Below, piece by piece: positions 24,355 to 32,631 of a stretch of 34,098 nucleotides of DNA; position 1 is the first letter of the stretch; each line of letters begins with the position of its first letter. The stretch is from Planctomycetia bacterium. GTDB taxonomy: Bacteria; Planctomycetota; Planctomycetia; Gemmatales; Gemmataceae. The notes under the pieces were generated by a model. The model saw nothing but the letters and a program-made list of their open reading frames with translations, did not search any database and was not told the DNA's origin. The DNA is taken from assembly GCA_005799265.1 (NCBI GenBank), contig SYHD01000144.1, positions 1 through 34,098 of the forward strand. The letters run 5' to 3'. Both the position numbers and the translations under genes were made by a program.

Positions 24355-24843
24355 ATGTCAACCGCACAAGTCTACGAATTGCAGCGTCTGGCGGAGTTTC
24401 AAGCCTCCGTGCAGACTTTCACCGAGAAGGCGAAGGACGCCATGAGCGCCAACGCGATGGCCATTCGCCGCGCCCAAGACTGGCTCGAAACGCAGCTCGA
24501 CTGCTGGAAGGGCGAGATCCGTCGCGCCGAGGAGGAGGTCAACGTCGCCAAGAACGAGCTGGCGCGCCGGCGCATGATGCGCATCGGCGACAACCAAGTC
24601 GACACAACCGAGCAGGAAAAAATCCTGCGCCGCGCCAAGGCCCGGCTCGACTTCGCGGAGGAGAAACGCGATAACTGCAAGACCTGGCTGCGAAAATTTC
24701 CGGATGCCGTCGAGGAATACGACGGGCAGGCTAAACCGTTCCAGGACATGCTGGATCTTGACATGGTCAAGATGGTCGACTTCCTGCGGCAAAAATTGGC
24801 CGCGCTGGAGGCGTATCGGCAGTTGTCGGGAGGATCATCATGA
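24355..24843 (+). CDS. Coiled-coil protein of the type-VII-like module
   Basis: The product is 162 residues, soluble, with no signal peptide. It is predicted to be almost fully helical. Residues 35-110 ('WLETQLDCWKGEIRRAEEEVNVAKNEL' onward) have strong heptad charge patterning typical of a coiled coil, and residues 120-160 form another amphipathic helix. I do not recognise a family. Its ATG has no clear Shine-Dalgarno, and the preceding hairpin is 17 bases upstream. The stop overlaps the next start by ATGA (24840-24843), so it is translated together with the next small protein. The context suggests a structural or chaperone-like part of the ATPase module. Confidence 0.8.
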   Translation: MSTAQVYELQRLAEFQASVQTFTEKAKDAMSANAMAIRRAQDWLETQLDCWKGEIRRAEEEVNVAKNELARRRMMRIGDNQVDTTEQEKILRRAKARLDFAEEKRDNCKTWLRKFPDAVEEYDGQAKPFQDMLDLDMVKMVDFLRQKLAALEAYRQLSGGSS

Positions 24844-25067
24844 GCGTCGCCGCGGGACGATATCAACTGGCCAACGCTTTCAAATCGCTCAAGCAAGAGT
24901 GGGAGGCGACCGACAACGCCTGGCGCGACATCGTGCGCCAGGATTTCGCCGAGACGCACTGGGATCCGCTGGCGACACGCATGGGCTCCGTCCTCACGGC
25001 CATGGATCGGCTTGACCTGGCATTTGCCCAGATGCACCAGGATTGTGGCAGCGGTGAGGCAATCTAA
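24840..25067 (+). CDS. Second small helical protein with a WRD motif
   Basis: The product is 75 residues, with GGAGG six bases before the ATG. It contains 'NAWRDIVRQDF', in which W28-R-D is followed eight residues after the tryptophan by F36. The first gene of the module has the same spacing (W43 to F51). The pattern of a short helix, tryptophan turn and second helix fits a short WXG100-like hairpin, although the length is below the usual 90-100 residues. It is coupled to the upstream coiled-coil gene and is followed by a 180-base gap filled with REP-like palindromes before the ATPase. Confidence 0.75.
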   Translation: MSVAAGRYQLANAFKSLKQEWEATDNAWRDIVRQDFAETHWDPLATRMGSVLTAMDRLDLAFAQMHQDCGSGEAI

Positions 25068-25084
25068 TTACAGCGCTATCTCCT

Positions 25085-25203
25085 CCCCTCTCCCCTGTAC
25101 TCAGGGGAGAGGGGCCGGAGGTGAGGGGTTGAGCGACACAGCCCCTCGGGGTTCAGCCCCCTCACCCCCAACCCCTCTCCCCCGGGGTACCGTGGGAGAG
25201 GGG
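25085..25203. repeat. GC-rich compound REP-like element
   Basis: Three nested inverted repeats are visible. CCCCTCTCCCCT (25085-25096) pairs perfectly with 25103-25114. GGTGAGGGG-type sequence near 25120 pairs imperfectly with CCCCCTCACC near 25158. CCCCTCTCCC (25172-25181) pairs perfectly with 25194-25203. It occupies the leader between the small helical gene and the ATPase gene and could form a strong RNA structure. A related CCCTCTCCCT...GGTGAGGG copy lies inside the ATPase coding region. Confidence 0.8.
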
Positions 25204-25246
25204 AGCAAACCATGCCGCATGCGGTGCGAAAGAGGGACGCGCGTTC

Positions 25247-28200
25247 ATGACGACTCCGTGGTGCGAACGGCAACGCCAGGCTTTGCGGGTGTTTCGACAA
25301 GCGATCGTGCGCCGCGCGACGTGCGAGCGCGAAGTGGCCGAGGAAGCGCACACGCGCACGCAAACCGCCGAGGAGCGCTACGCCGAGGAAAAGCAGCGCA
25401 TCGAAAACGAACACACGGGCGCCCAGGCCGACGCGCTCGCCCACGCGGAGCAAGCGCGCTTGGGGATGCAAGAACGCCACGGCGCCGCGCGCAAGCAGCT
25501 CGATCGCGAGTATGTTCGCGTGCGCGATGCCCGCGTCAAGGAATATGACGACGCCAAGGCGAGCCTCGAAGCCGAGTTCCGCGACGCGCGTTGGACCACG
25601 CGCACCGTCTACGATGCCGACAAACGCGTCGCCCGGGAGCAGCTCAACGAGGCGACCGCGTCGAGCAAGGCCCTCTTGAAAAAGCTGCTCGCGCAATGGC
25701 GCGTCGGCCGCAAGCTCATCGAGACCCTGCGTTTCCTCAAGGATATCCCACCGCTCGATCTGGATGAAGTTATCGTCGCCGCCGGCGACCCCTGGCAGCA
25801 AATGCAGACGTGCGCCGAGCAGGGCGCAGCCGACCTGCACGCCCTGGAGACGCTGGGAAATCCGCACTTCATCAACGGTTGGAAGCCCTGGCTGATCCTG
25901 AGCGCGGTCTGGCTCGTCTTGACCCTCCCAGGCGTCTTGGGTTTCGCTCTCGATTTCCCCAATCTTTATTGGCTCCTCGGCGCGGTGCTCCCCGCGGTAA
26001 TCTTGCCGATCGGCGGCTGGTACATCAATCGCGTCCGCCGTCGCACCAATGCACGCATTATCGACATCTGGCTGTCGCTTCGGCATGCGGCGCATCTGGC
26101 GCGCAAGCTGCGGCCCATTTGCTTGCGTCTGGCGAAGAAGACGTATCTGAAAAAGAAACGGCATAGCTTCAAACGCAATCGCGATCTGCTCCGCGTGACC
26201 ATCGCGCAGACCAAAACCAAGCTCGACGAGCTACGTGAGAAGCGCGACATCGCCGTGGTGAAGAACGAACAATCAGCCAAGAAACGCCTCGCGGCGCTAA
26301 GGGTAGAGCAAAGCGAGGAACTGCAAGCCGTCGAGGCGACCCTGGCGAACGATCAACAGCAGGCGACGGAACGCTACGAGACCGAATCGCGCGTCGTCGA
26401 GGCCGAATACGCCCAGGCGCGCGACGAAAACCACCGCTGGCACACGCAGACCTGGACCGCTCTCTTGCGCGATTGGAAGTCGGCGAGCGATCAGTTCACG
26501 CAGGTCTGTCGGAGCGTCGCCAAGGACGCCGAGCATTGGTTCCCGCCGCTGACGCAGCCGTTGACGTTGCCCGGGACGCTGCCGCTGGGGCTGCCGATAG
26601 GCCAGATGCGCTGGACGCTGGAGATGTTCGACGGCGGCGTGCCACAAGATTCGCAGTTGCCGCGGCCCGAGCTAGGAAAAATCACGTATCCCGCGCTGCT
26701 GCCGTTCCCCGAACGCGCGTCGCTGTTGGTGCGCGCCTTTGACGACGGAAAACCCGCGGCGATCGACCTGATGCAAGCGCTCCTTTTGCGCTGCTGGACG
26801 GCCATGCCCGCGGGCAAGGTCCGCTGCACCATCATCGACGCCGTCGGCCGCGGGGAGAACTTCTCCGCCTTCATGCACCTGGTCGATCATGACGAGAAGC
26901 TCGTGGACTATCGCATCTGGACGGAACTGAACCAAATCGACGAACGGCTCACGAATCTGACCGTGCACATGGAGAATGTGCTGCAAAAGTACCTGCGCAA
27001 TCAGTACGAGACGCTTGCCGAATACAACGCCCAGGCCGGCGAAGTCGCGGAGCCGTTTCACTTTCTCGTCGTCGCCCATTTCCCAATCAACTTCAGCGAG
27101 GACGCCGCTCGCCGTCTCGTCAGCCTGGCCAGTGCCGGCGCGCGCTGCGGCATCTACACGTTTGTTCTCGTGGACACCAAACAGCCGATGCCGCACGGGT
27201 TCAACCTTTCTGACCTGGAGAACGTGTGCACGATCTTGCAATGGCACGACCGTAGACCTCACGTTCCGCGCGAGGAAGACCATCACGCGGAGCGAGATGT
27301 CTGCGATGGGCGCTTTGTCTGGGAGGACACCGACTTCAGCATGTTCCCGCTGGAGCTGGAGAAAATGCCGCCCGCGGAGCGTTGTACGGAGTTGCTCAAA
27401 CAGGTCGGCGACGCGGCCGTGCGTTCGAGCAAGGTGGAGGTCCCATTCGAGTGGATCATGCCGGTCAAGGGCGCCTGGTGGGACGAAGACAGCGCGAAGG
27501 GCATCCGCGTGCCGATCGGCCGTTTCGGCGCGCAAGGCAAACAACTCCTCGAATTGGGGCAAGGCACTTCTCAGCACGTGCTCGTCGCGGGCAAGACCGG
27601 CTCGGGCAAATCGACGCTGTTGCACGTGCTCATCACGCAGCTCGCCATGTTTTATAGCCCGCGCGAAGTCGAGCTGTATCTGATCGACTTCAAAAAAGGC
27701 GTCGAATTCAAGGCCTACGCCAACTCCGCGCTGCCGCACGCGCGCGTCATCGCCGTCGAGAGCGAACGCGAGTTTGGGTTGAGTGTCTTGCAACGCCTCG
27801 ACGCCGAGCTGAGCAAGCGCGGCGAGATCTATCGCACGGCCGGCGTCAACGATCTGGCGAGCTATCGAGAATACTCCGAAAAACATGCCGAGTTGCCGCA
27901 CCTGGCGCGCATCGTCCTGATCGTGGACGAGTTCCAGGAGTTCTTCATCGAGGACGACAAGCTCGCCCAGGAGTCGTCGCTGTTGCTCGATCGCCTCGTG
28001 CGTCAAGGCCGGGCGTTCGGCATGCACGTCTTGTTGGGTTCGCAGACGATCGGCGGCGCGTACAGTCTGGCCCGCAGCACGATCGATCAGATGGCAGTGC
28101 GCATCGCCTTGCAATGCAGCGAGGCCGACGCCCACCTGATCCTGAGCCGCGACAACACCGAAGCACGTTTGCTGTCGCGCCCCGGCGAAGGCATCTACAA

Positions 28201-29227
28201 TGCGATGCACGGTATGCTCGAAGGCAACCATCTCTTTCAGGTGGTCTGGCTCAACGACAACAAGCGCGACGATCTCTTGCGGCAAGTTCACGAGATGAGC
28301 CGGCAGCGCGAGGACTTCTTGACGCCGATCGTCTTCGAGGGGGCGATCCCCGCCGATCTGACGCAGAATCAACTCCTTGTCAAGCTCTGGAAGGATCCAA
28401 TCAAGCCGACGGCCAACTGGCGGGCGTGGCTGGGGGACGCCGTTGCGATCAAGGACCCGACGGCCGCGGTCTTCCGCAAGCAATCGGGATCCAACGTCAT
28501 GATCCTCGGCCAGCAGGAGGAGATCTCCGTCGGCCTGACGGTGTCGAGCCTGATCAGCATGTGCGCCGCCGTCGATCCCACCCTGGCCGAGCCTTCTGTC
28601 CATCTTGTGATCGGCCAGGCGCTCGACGCGGCCAGCGAAGAGCTGGTCAAGCTTCTTACCGAATTATTACCTATACGCCTGTGGCCGCAGCGCGAACTCG
28701 GTGCGATGCTGAATCAGCTTGCCGAGGAAATCGAGCGCCGCGGCGCCAGTCCCCCCTCTCCCTCTGGGAGCGGGGCCGTGGGTGAGGGCTCCCCGCAGTT
28801 TCTCGTCTTCTACGGCTTGCAGCGTTTGCGTGATCTGCGCCGCCCCGACGACGATTTTGGCTACTCCAAGAAAGGCGAGGAGAAAACGCCGTATCGCCAG
28901 TTCGCCCACATCTTGAAGGAAGGCCCCCCCGTCGGCGTCTTTACGATGCTCTGGTGCGATACGTTCGTCAACCTGCAACGCTCAATCGACCGGCCGACGA
29001 TGCGCGAATTCGACCAGCGCGTCCTGATGCAGATGAGCTCCGCCGATTCGAGCACGCTGATGGACTCGCCGGTTGCCGCGAAACTCGGCCCGCAGCGAGC
29101 GCTATTCTTCACGGAGGATCAAGGCAAGATCGAGAAGTTTCGGCCTTACGCGTTGCCGAGCGTCGCGTGGATCAAGTCGCTGCAAGCGCAACGGATCGCA
29201 TCGGCCTCGCTACCCGTGGATGGATAA
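25247..29227 (+). CDS. FtsK/SpoIIIE (EccC-like) membrane ATPase of a type-VII-secretion-like module
   Basis: The product is 1326 residues. The N-terminus, about 1-200, is highly charged and helical (coiled coil rich in E, R, A and Q). Two membrane segments follow at about 215-235 and 240-261, then another coiled coil to about 410. Residues about 470-700 resemble an FtsK-type domain without a P-loop. The active domain is central: Walker A 'GKTGSGKST' (782-790, K788) and Walker B 'IVLIVDEFQEF' (889-899, D894, E895), with 'HVLLGSQTIGG' and 'RIALQCSEADAHLIL' as in EccC/EssC. Around 1085-1300 a third domain has 'NVMILGQQEEISVGL' where a P-loop would be. The three-domain plan resembles T7SS EccC. 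Residues about 1168-1183 derive from a REP-like element. Substrates are probably the adjacent small proteins (inference). Confidence 0.9.
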   Translation: MTTPWCERQRQALRVFRQAIVRRATCEREVAEEAHTRTQTAEERYAEEKQRIENEHTGAQADALAHAEQARLGMQERHGAARKQLDREYVRVRDARVKEYDDAKASLEAEFRDARWTTRTVYDADKRVAREQLNEATASSKALLKKLLAQWRVGRKLIETLRFLKDIPPLDLDEVIVAAGDPWQQMQTCAEQGAADLHALETLGNPHFINGWKPWLILSAVWLVLTLPGVLGFALDFPNLYWLLGAVLPAVILPIGGWYINRVRRRTNARIIDIWLSLRHAAHLARKLRPICLRLAKKTYLKKKRHSFKRNRDLLRVTIAQTKTKLDELREKRDIAVVKNEQSAKKRLAALRVEQSEELQAVEATLANDQQQATERYETESRVVEAEYAQARDENHRWHTQTWTALLRDWKSASDQFTQVCRSVAKDAEHWFPPLTQPLTLPGTLPLGLPIGQMRWTLEMFDGGVPQDSQLPRPELGKITYPALLPFPERASLLVRAFDDGKPAAIDLMQALLLRCWTAMPAGKVRCTIIDAVGRGENFSAFMHLVDHDEKLVDYRIWTELNQIDERLTNLTVHMENVLQKYLRNQYETLAEYNAQAGEVAEPFHFLVVAHFPINFSEDAARRLVSLASAGARCGIYTFVLVDTKQPMPHGFNLSDLENVCTILQWHDRRPHVPREEDHHAERDVCDGRFVWEDTDFSMFPLELEKMPPAERCTELLKQVGDAAVRSSKVEVPFEWIMPVKGAWWDEDSAKGIRVPIGRFGAQGKQLLELGQGTSQHVLVAGKTGSGKSTLLHVLITQLAMFYSPREVELYLIDFKKGVEFKAYANSALPHARVIAVESEREFGLSVLQRLDAELSKRGEIYRTAGVNDLASYREYSEKHAELPHLARIVLIVDEFQEFFIEDDKLAQESSLLLDRLVRQGRAFGMHVLLGSQTIGGAYSLARSTIDQMAVRIALQCSEADAHLILSRDNTEARLLSRPGEGIYNAMHGMLEGNHLFQVVWLNDNKRDDLLRQVHEMSRQREDFLTPIVFEGAIPADLTQNQLLVKLWKDPIKPTANWRAWLGDAVAIKDPTAAVFRKQSGSNVMILGQQEEISVGLTVSSLISMCAAVDPTLAEPSVHLVIGQALDAASEELVKLLTELLPIRLWPQRELGAMLNQLAEEIERRGASPPSPSGSGAVGEGSPQFLVFYGLQRLRDLRRPDDDFGYSKKGEEKTPYRQFAHILKEGPPVGVFTMLWCDTFVNLQRSIDRPTMREFDQRVLMQMSSADSSTLMDSPVAAKLGPQRALFFTEDQGKIEKFRPYALPSVAWIKSLQAQRIASASLPVDG
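28749..28796. repeat. REP-like element inside the ATPase coding sequence
   Basis: CCCCCTCTCCCTCTGGGAG followed by GTGGGTGAGGG resembles the compound element in the leader at 25085-25203. It is read in frame as a low-complexity P/S/G stretch, about residues 1168-1183 of the ATPase, between two otherwise ordinary segments. Exact boundaries are uncertain. Confidence 0.6.
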
Positions 29228-29294
29228 ACGCCGACAGCGCGGGACTTGGCGTTCGCCTGGCCCGATGCGTACACCAAGCCGCAATCGACCATGA

Positions 29295-30470
29295 TTACTC
29301 GTAGCACAAGAACCGGCACGGAATCTTGCCGTTGAAGAGATCGAACAACTTCGCGTGCTTCAAGCCGATCTGCCGTGCCAGAAACGCGTTGCCCGTGAAG
29401 ACGAAGAGCTTCCAACCTTCGCAGCGTTCGCGAAAGACTTTGCCAAGCGTCTTGTACAAGCCGCCGAGTTCCTTCTCCTCGCCTATGCGTTCGCCATAGG
29501 GCGGGTTACAGATCAGGACGCCGCCATCTCTTGCGTTAGCCGGACGCGCAAGCGACGAATTGGTTACTCCGTCGCTTGCGCGTCCGGCTAACGGTACGTG
29601 GAAATCGGCGACATCGCGTTTCTTGAACTGGAGCAAATGCCCGATGCCGGCGGCGCGGGCGTTTGTCTCTGAAAAATGCAGCGCGTCACCGCGCACGTCA
29701 GAGCCGACGATCGCGTGCGGCAACGCCGGCAGAACTTGCTTGCGGGCCTCGTCGCGCAGGCTCGTCCACAGGGCCACGTCGTAATCCATCCAGCCCATGA
29801 AGCCGAAGCGTTTGCGCGTCAGGCCCGGCGGCCGTGTCAAGGCGATCCACGCGGCCTCGATGCACAGCGTTCCGGAACCGCACAGCGGATCGACCAGAGG
29901 CGTCTCGCCGCGCCAGCCCGTCAGCAGGATCAAGCCGGCCGCAAGCGCTTCGTTCAGGGGGGCCTTCGTCAGTATCGGGCGATAGCCGCGCTTGTGTAGC
30001 GATTCGCCGGAGCTGTCGAGACTCAAGGTCGCCTCATCGCCGAAGACGTGCAGGTTGAGCCCAACCATCGGCGTTTCGGTATCGACGCTCGGGCGCTTGC
30101 CGACCTTCGCGACAAATTGATCGCAGATGGCGTCCTTGACGCGCAGGGCGGCGTACTTCGAGTGCGTGATCGCCGAGTCGCGCACGTTGCAATCGACAGC
30201 GAGCGTGTGTTCTGGCGTGAGATAGCGCCGCCAGTCGATTGTTTGCACCGCGGCGTAGAGATCGTCGGTCGAATGCACGGCCATTTCGAGAATGGGAACC
30301 AGGACGCGAACCGCCGTGCGCAGCCAGAGGTTGGCGCGATAGAGCAGGGCATGATCGCCATGGAACTGAACGCCGCCGCGCCCAGGCTCGATTTTTTCCG
30401 CGTGAAGTTCGCGCAGTTCGTCCGCAAGGACGTTTTCGAGGCCGCGGGCGCAGGTGGCGAAGAATTTCAA
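29295..30470 (-). CDS. rlmL: THUMP-domain 23S rRNA (guanine-N2) methyltransferase, RlmL-type
   Basis: With a TTG start at 30470 the product is 391 residues, the length of single-domain RlmL/YpsC-type enzymes that make m2G in 23S rRNA with SAM. It opens 'KFFATCARGLENVLADEL', the conserved family start, followed by a THUMP domain. The SAM loop is 'DPLCGSGTLCIEAA', and the catalytic motif 'NPPYGERIG' is intact. No ATG is available near this position and no Shine-Dalgarno is seen; an open frame to 30821 overlaps the hydrolase gene and is not credible. About 20 residues just before NPPY ('LAGRASDG...SSLARPAN') are encoded by a hairpin repeat and appear to be an insertion. The gene converges with the ATPase gene 67 bases away. 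Confidence 0.9.
   Translation of the reverse strand: MKFFATCARGLENVLADELRELHAEKIEPGRGGVQFHGDHALLYRANLWLRTAVRVLVPILEMAVHSTDDLYAAVQTIDWRRYLTPEHTLAVDCNVRDSAITHSKYAALRVKDAICDQFVAKVGKRPSVDTETPMVGLNLHVFGDEATLSLDSSGESLHKRGYRPILTKAPLNEALAAGLILLTGWRGETPLVDPLCGSGTLCIEAAWIALTRPPGLTRKRFGFMGWMDYDVALWTSLRDEARKQVLPALPHAIVGSDVRGDALHFSETNARAAGIGHLLQFKKRDVADFHVPLAGRASDGVTNSSLARPANARDGGVLICNPPYGERIGEEKELGGLYKTLGKVFRERCEGWKLFVFTGNAFLARQIGLKHAKLFDLFNGKIPCRFLCYE
29535..29592. repeat. Perfect 23-bp hairpin of the TTAGC family inside rlmL
   Basis: The arms at 29535-29557 and 29570-29592 are perfect reverse complements, beginning GTTAGCCGGACGCG, with a 12-base loop. The element is translated as part of the methyltransferase without frame disruption. 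Confidence 0.93.
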
Positions 30471-30473
30471 GTT

Positions 30474-30501
30474 GGTAAGTGGTGAATGGTGAATGGTGAG
30501 T
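30474..30501. repeat. Four heptamers (GGTAAGT, GGTGAAT x2, GGTGAGT)
   Basis: The four units are contiguous and lie immediately upstream of the TTG start of the methyltransferase gene on the minus strand (reading ACTCACC ATTCACC ATTCACC ACTTACC). They leave no conventional ribosome-binding site for it. Confidence 0.8.
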
Positions 30502-30515
30502 GGTATGGAATCAAG

Positions 30516-30542
30516 CCCGCAGGCGGCGTAGGAGCCTGCGGG
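30516..30542. terminator. 9-bp perfect hairpin after the hydrolase gene
   Basis: CCCGCAGGC (30516-30524) pairs perfectly with GCCTGCGGG (30534-30542). It lies 15 bases past the hydrolase stop, so it could terminate or stabilise that transcript. There is no T-run, so it may simply be another dispersed palindrome. Confidence 0.45.
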
Positions 30543-30556
30543 GTCAACACGGCAGT

Positions 30557-32611
30557 CTACTTCTTGCCCGTCACGAAACTCCAGATCGCGCCGCCGTAGG
30601 CGCCGTAACGCCGCACGTCCTCCGCGAGCATGTAGCGTTCCTCGACCAAACGCCCGGCCGCATCCTCCAGGTGCAAGCGATACACCTTTTCGCTGGCGTA
30701 GCGTTGCGCGACCGGCGTCCGTGGATCGTCCACGTTCTTCTCTTTCGCGAAGGGAAGGAATGAACCTTGCAAGCTGGCGAGCGCTCCCTCCGCGCCGACT
30801 TCCTTGCGCCTCGTGTTCCAACCCGTGTAGGTTCCGAGCGGCACCGCAACTTCCGGGGGCAGGAGCATGCCCAGGTCGTTGCCGTCGGCGTCGCCGCGCG
30901 GCACGAGGACTATGTAATCGTTGATGACCTTGGGCGGATCGATGGTGATGATGCCCTTCGCAATCATCGGCCCGTAGTCATTGTACGACGGCTGCTGGAT
31001 GTACTTCGGAAAGCGCACGCCGGCGAGCTTCGGGAAACTGGTCGCCTCTTGAGTCCAGGCAACGAGGGTGCGATCCGCGAAGCGCGGGTAGACGCTGGCG
31101 GGAGGGGCCTTGTCCTCGCGCACCCAGGCGTCAAGCGCGATAATCAAACCGCGCAGGAACGGGCGATAGTCCGCAAAGTTCGTGTAGTGCTCGCTCATCG
31201 CGCCGCGCGTCGGCGGAAACGGCGCCGGCCCGTGTTGCGTGCCGCCGAAGCTGTAAATGCGCACGTTCTCCGGAATCTCCGCGTCCGTCTTGCCCAGCGG
31301 ATCGGTGTGCACCAGCGAGCCAGCGCGATGCCAATACTCCGCGGCACTCTGCGTGTGCATGACCTTCGGCTGCGTCTTGCTCTTGGCGTAGAGACCAAGG
31401 ATGCTGTCGGTCTTCTTCGTGAACGGATCGGTCGCTGGGCCGTAGGTGAAGGGGAAAACATCCGATGGAAAGAGATGATCCTCGTGCTGCCCGTTGTGCC
31501 GATTCGGCTGCGCGAAGCGATGATTGAAGAAGCCAAGGCCTGCGCCGGCGACGTGCGGAATCAAGCCGTCGAAAACGATGCGGCCCTGCGTGTCCTCGTT
31601 GAAACCTTGATACAGAAGATGACGCAGGAAACGGCCACTCTGCGACACGCCGAACGAGAACGCGCGGTTGATCGCGGGCTTGCCGGCCGAGGTGCGCAGC
31701 GGATTCTTGGCGCTGGCGTCATGGCGCAGGAACGAGATGAGATCGCGCACGCCGGCAAAACCGGTGCCTTGCACGATCGAGCCTTCGCCTTCGTATGTCA
31801 ACTCGTACAAGACGCCCGCCTCGAAATTGCCCTTGAGTACCAGATGAATCTCGGGCAAGGTCTGCGCGGCGCCTTGGGTCAGCGGACGCAGCGGCTTCCG
31901 GTCGAATTCCCATTGCGCGCGCGGCACGATTTCGCGTTTGTCTTTCTCGTGCAAGCGTTTCGTGAGGACGGCCTGGGCGGCGCCTTCTTTCGTCGGCGGA
32001 TAGGAACCGTGATTCGGCCTGCGCGACAACGGCATCGATTTGGCATTGCCGTCGCTGCTGGTTTCTTGACGCACGATGCCGCGAATCAGCTTGCCATTTT
32101 CGAGTGCTTGCGGCGCCTGCAAGAGCAGTCGGCCATCGCCGGGGAGCAGTTCGCCGTCCCAACCGGACCAGACGACGGTGTAGCCCTTGCGCATGAAGAA
32201 GCCGTCTCCCGCGGGGTTCTTGGCGTCCGGCGCCGGAGCGCCGGGCGGACGATTGAACATGCCGAGCGCGAGCTTGTTGCCGCGGTTGTTGACGTCGTAG
32301 AAGATGGCGCCGTTGCCCTTGCCGGCATCTTGCGGTGTGAGGATGACGACGTCGGACAGGAACTCGACCTTGCCGTCGGCGTTCTTCGGCGCCAGATCAA
32401 GATCGACGATGAAGCGATTGCGTGCGTCCTTCGGATCGACGGCAAACCGCGCGAGCGCGGTGATTTGATCGTAAGGCCCGACGTCGCCGAACGCCTGACC
32501 GCCGGCGAACGGCTCGCGTTTGAGAATCTTGAGATCAACGAGTTCCGCGTGCGCCGTCGATGCGACGAACAGAACGATGACTCCGAGAATCCAGCGGTGC
32601 ATTGCGATCAT
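30557..32611 (-). CDS. Exported alpha/beta hydrolase (Abhydrolase_10-type)
   Basis: The product is 684 residues with a Sec signal (MHRWILGVIVLFVASTAHA, cleavage after AHA). A beta-rich N-terminal half ('REPFAGGQAFGDVGPYDQI', 'FYDVNNRGNK') is followed by the hydrolase core with nucleophile elbow 'FGVSQSGRF', then a 'SFGGTQHGP' segment where the histidine may be catalytic. This matches the large 'alpha/beta hydrolase domain' family of secreted proteins with unknown substrates. The ATG at 32611 has GGGAGG four bases upstream; the ATG at 32602 is a close alternative with a longer spacing. It is preceded on the same strand by the HepT-type gene, 20 bases away, but the functions look unrelated. Confidence 0.86.
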   Translation of the reverse strand: MIAMHRWILGVIVLFVASTAHAELVDLKILKREPFAGGQAFGDVGPYDQITALARFAVDPKDARNRFIVDLDLAPKNADGKVEFLSDVVILTPQDAGKGNGAIFYDVNNRGNKLALGMFNRPPGAPAPDAKNPAGDGFFMRKGYTVVWSGWDGELLPGDGRLLLQAPQALENGKLIRGIVRQETSSDGNAKSMPLSRRPNHGSYPPTKEGAAQAVLTKRLHEKDKREIVPRAQWEFDRKPLRPLTQGAAQTLPEIHLVLKGNFEAGVLYELTYEGEGSIVQGTGFAGVRDLISFLRHDASAKNPLRTSAGKPAINRAFSFGVSQSGRFLRHLLYQGFNEDTQGRIVFDGLIPHVAGAGLGFFNHRFAQPNRHNGQHEDHLFPSDVFPFTYGPATDPFTKKTDSILGLYAKSKTQPKVMHTQSAAEYWHRAGSLVHTDPLGKTDAEIPENVRIYSFGGTQHGPAPFPPTRGAMSEHYTNFADYRPFLRGLIIALDAWVREDKAPPASVYPRFADRTLVAWTQEATSFPKLAGVRFPKYIQQPSYNDYGPMIAKGIITIDPPKVINDYIVLVPRGDADGNDLGMLLPPEVAVPLGTYTGWNTRRKEVGAEGALASLQGSFLPFAKEKNVDDPRTPVAQRYASEKVYRLHLEDAAGRLVEERYMLAEDVRRYGAYGGAIWSFVTGKK

Positions 32612-32631
32612 GATGCCTCCCAGGAGTGAAC

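Noticed and set aside
23991..29227. Module as a DNA-translocation or plasmid-transfer system
   Set aside because: FtsK-like ATPases also pump DNA, but there is no FtsK gamma domain, relaxase or origin, and the small tryptophan-turn proteins point to a type-VII-like role. Not fully excluded.
30471..30821. N-terminal extension of the RlmL-type protein to 30821
   Set aside because: It would overlap the end of the hydrolase gene by over 260 bases in another frame and read through a hairpin and heptamers. The conserved family start is at 30470.
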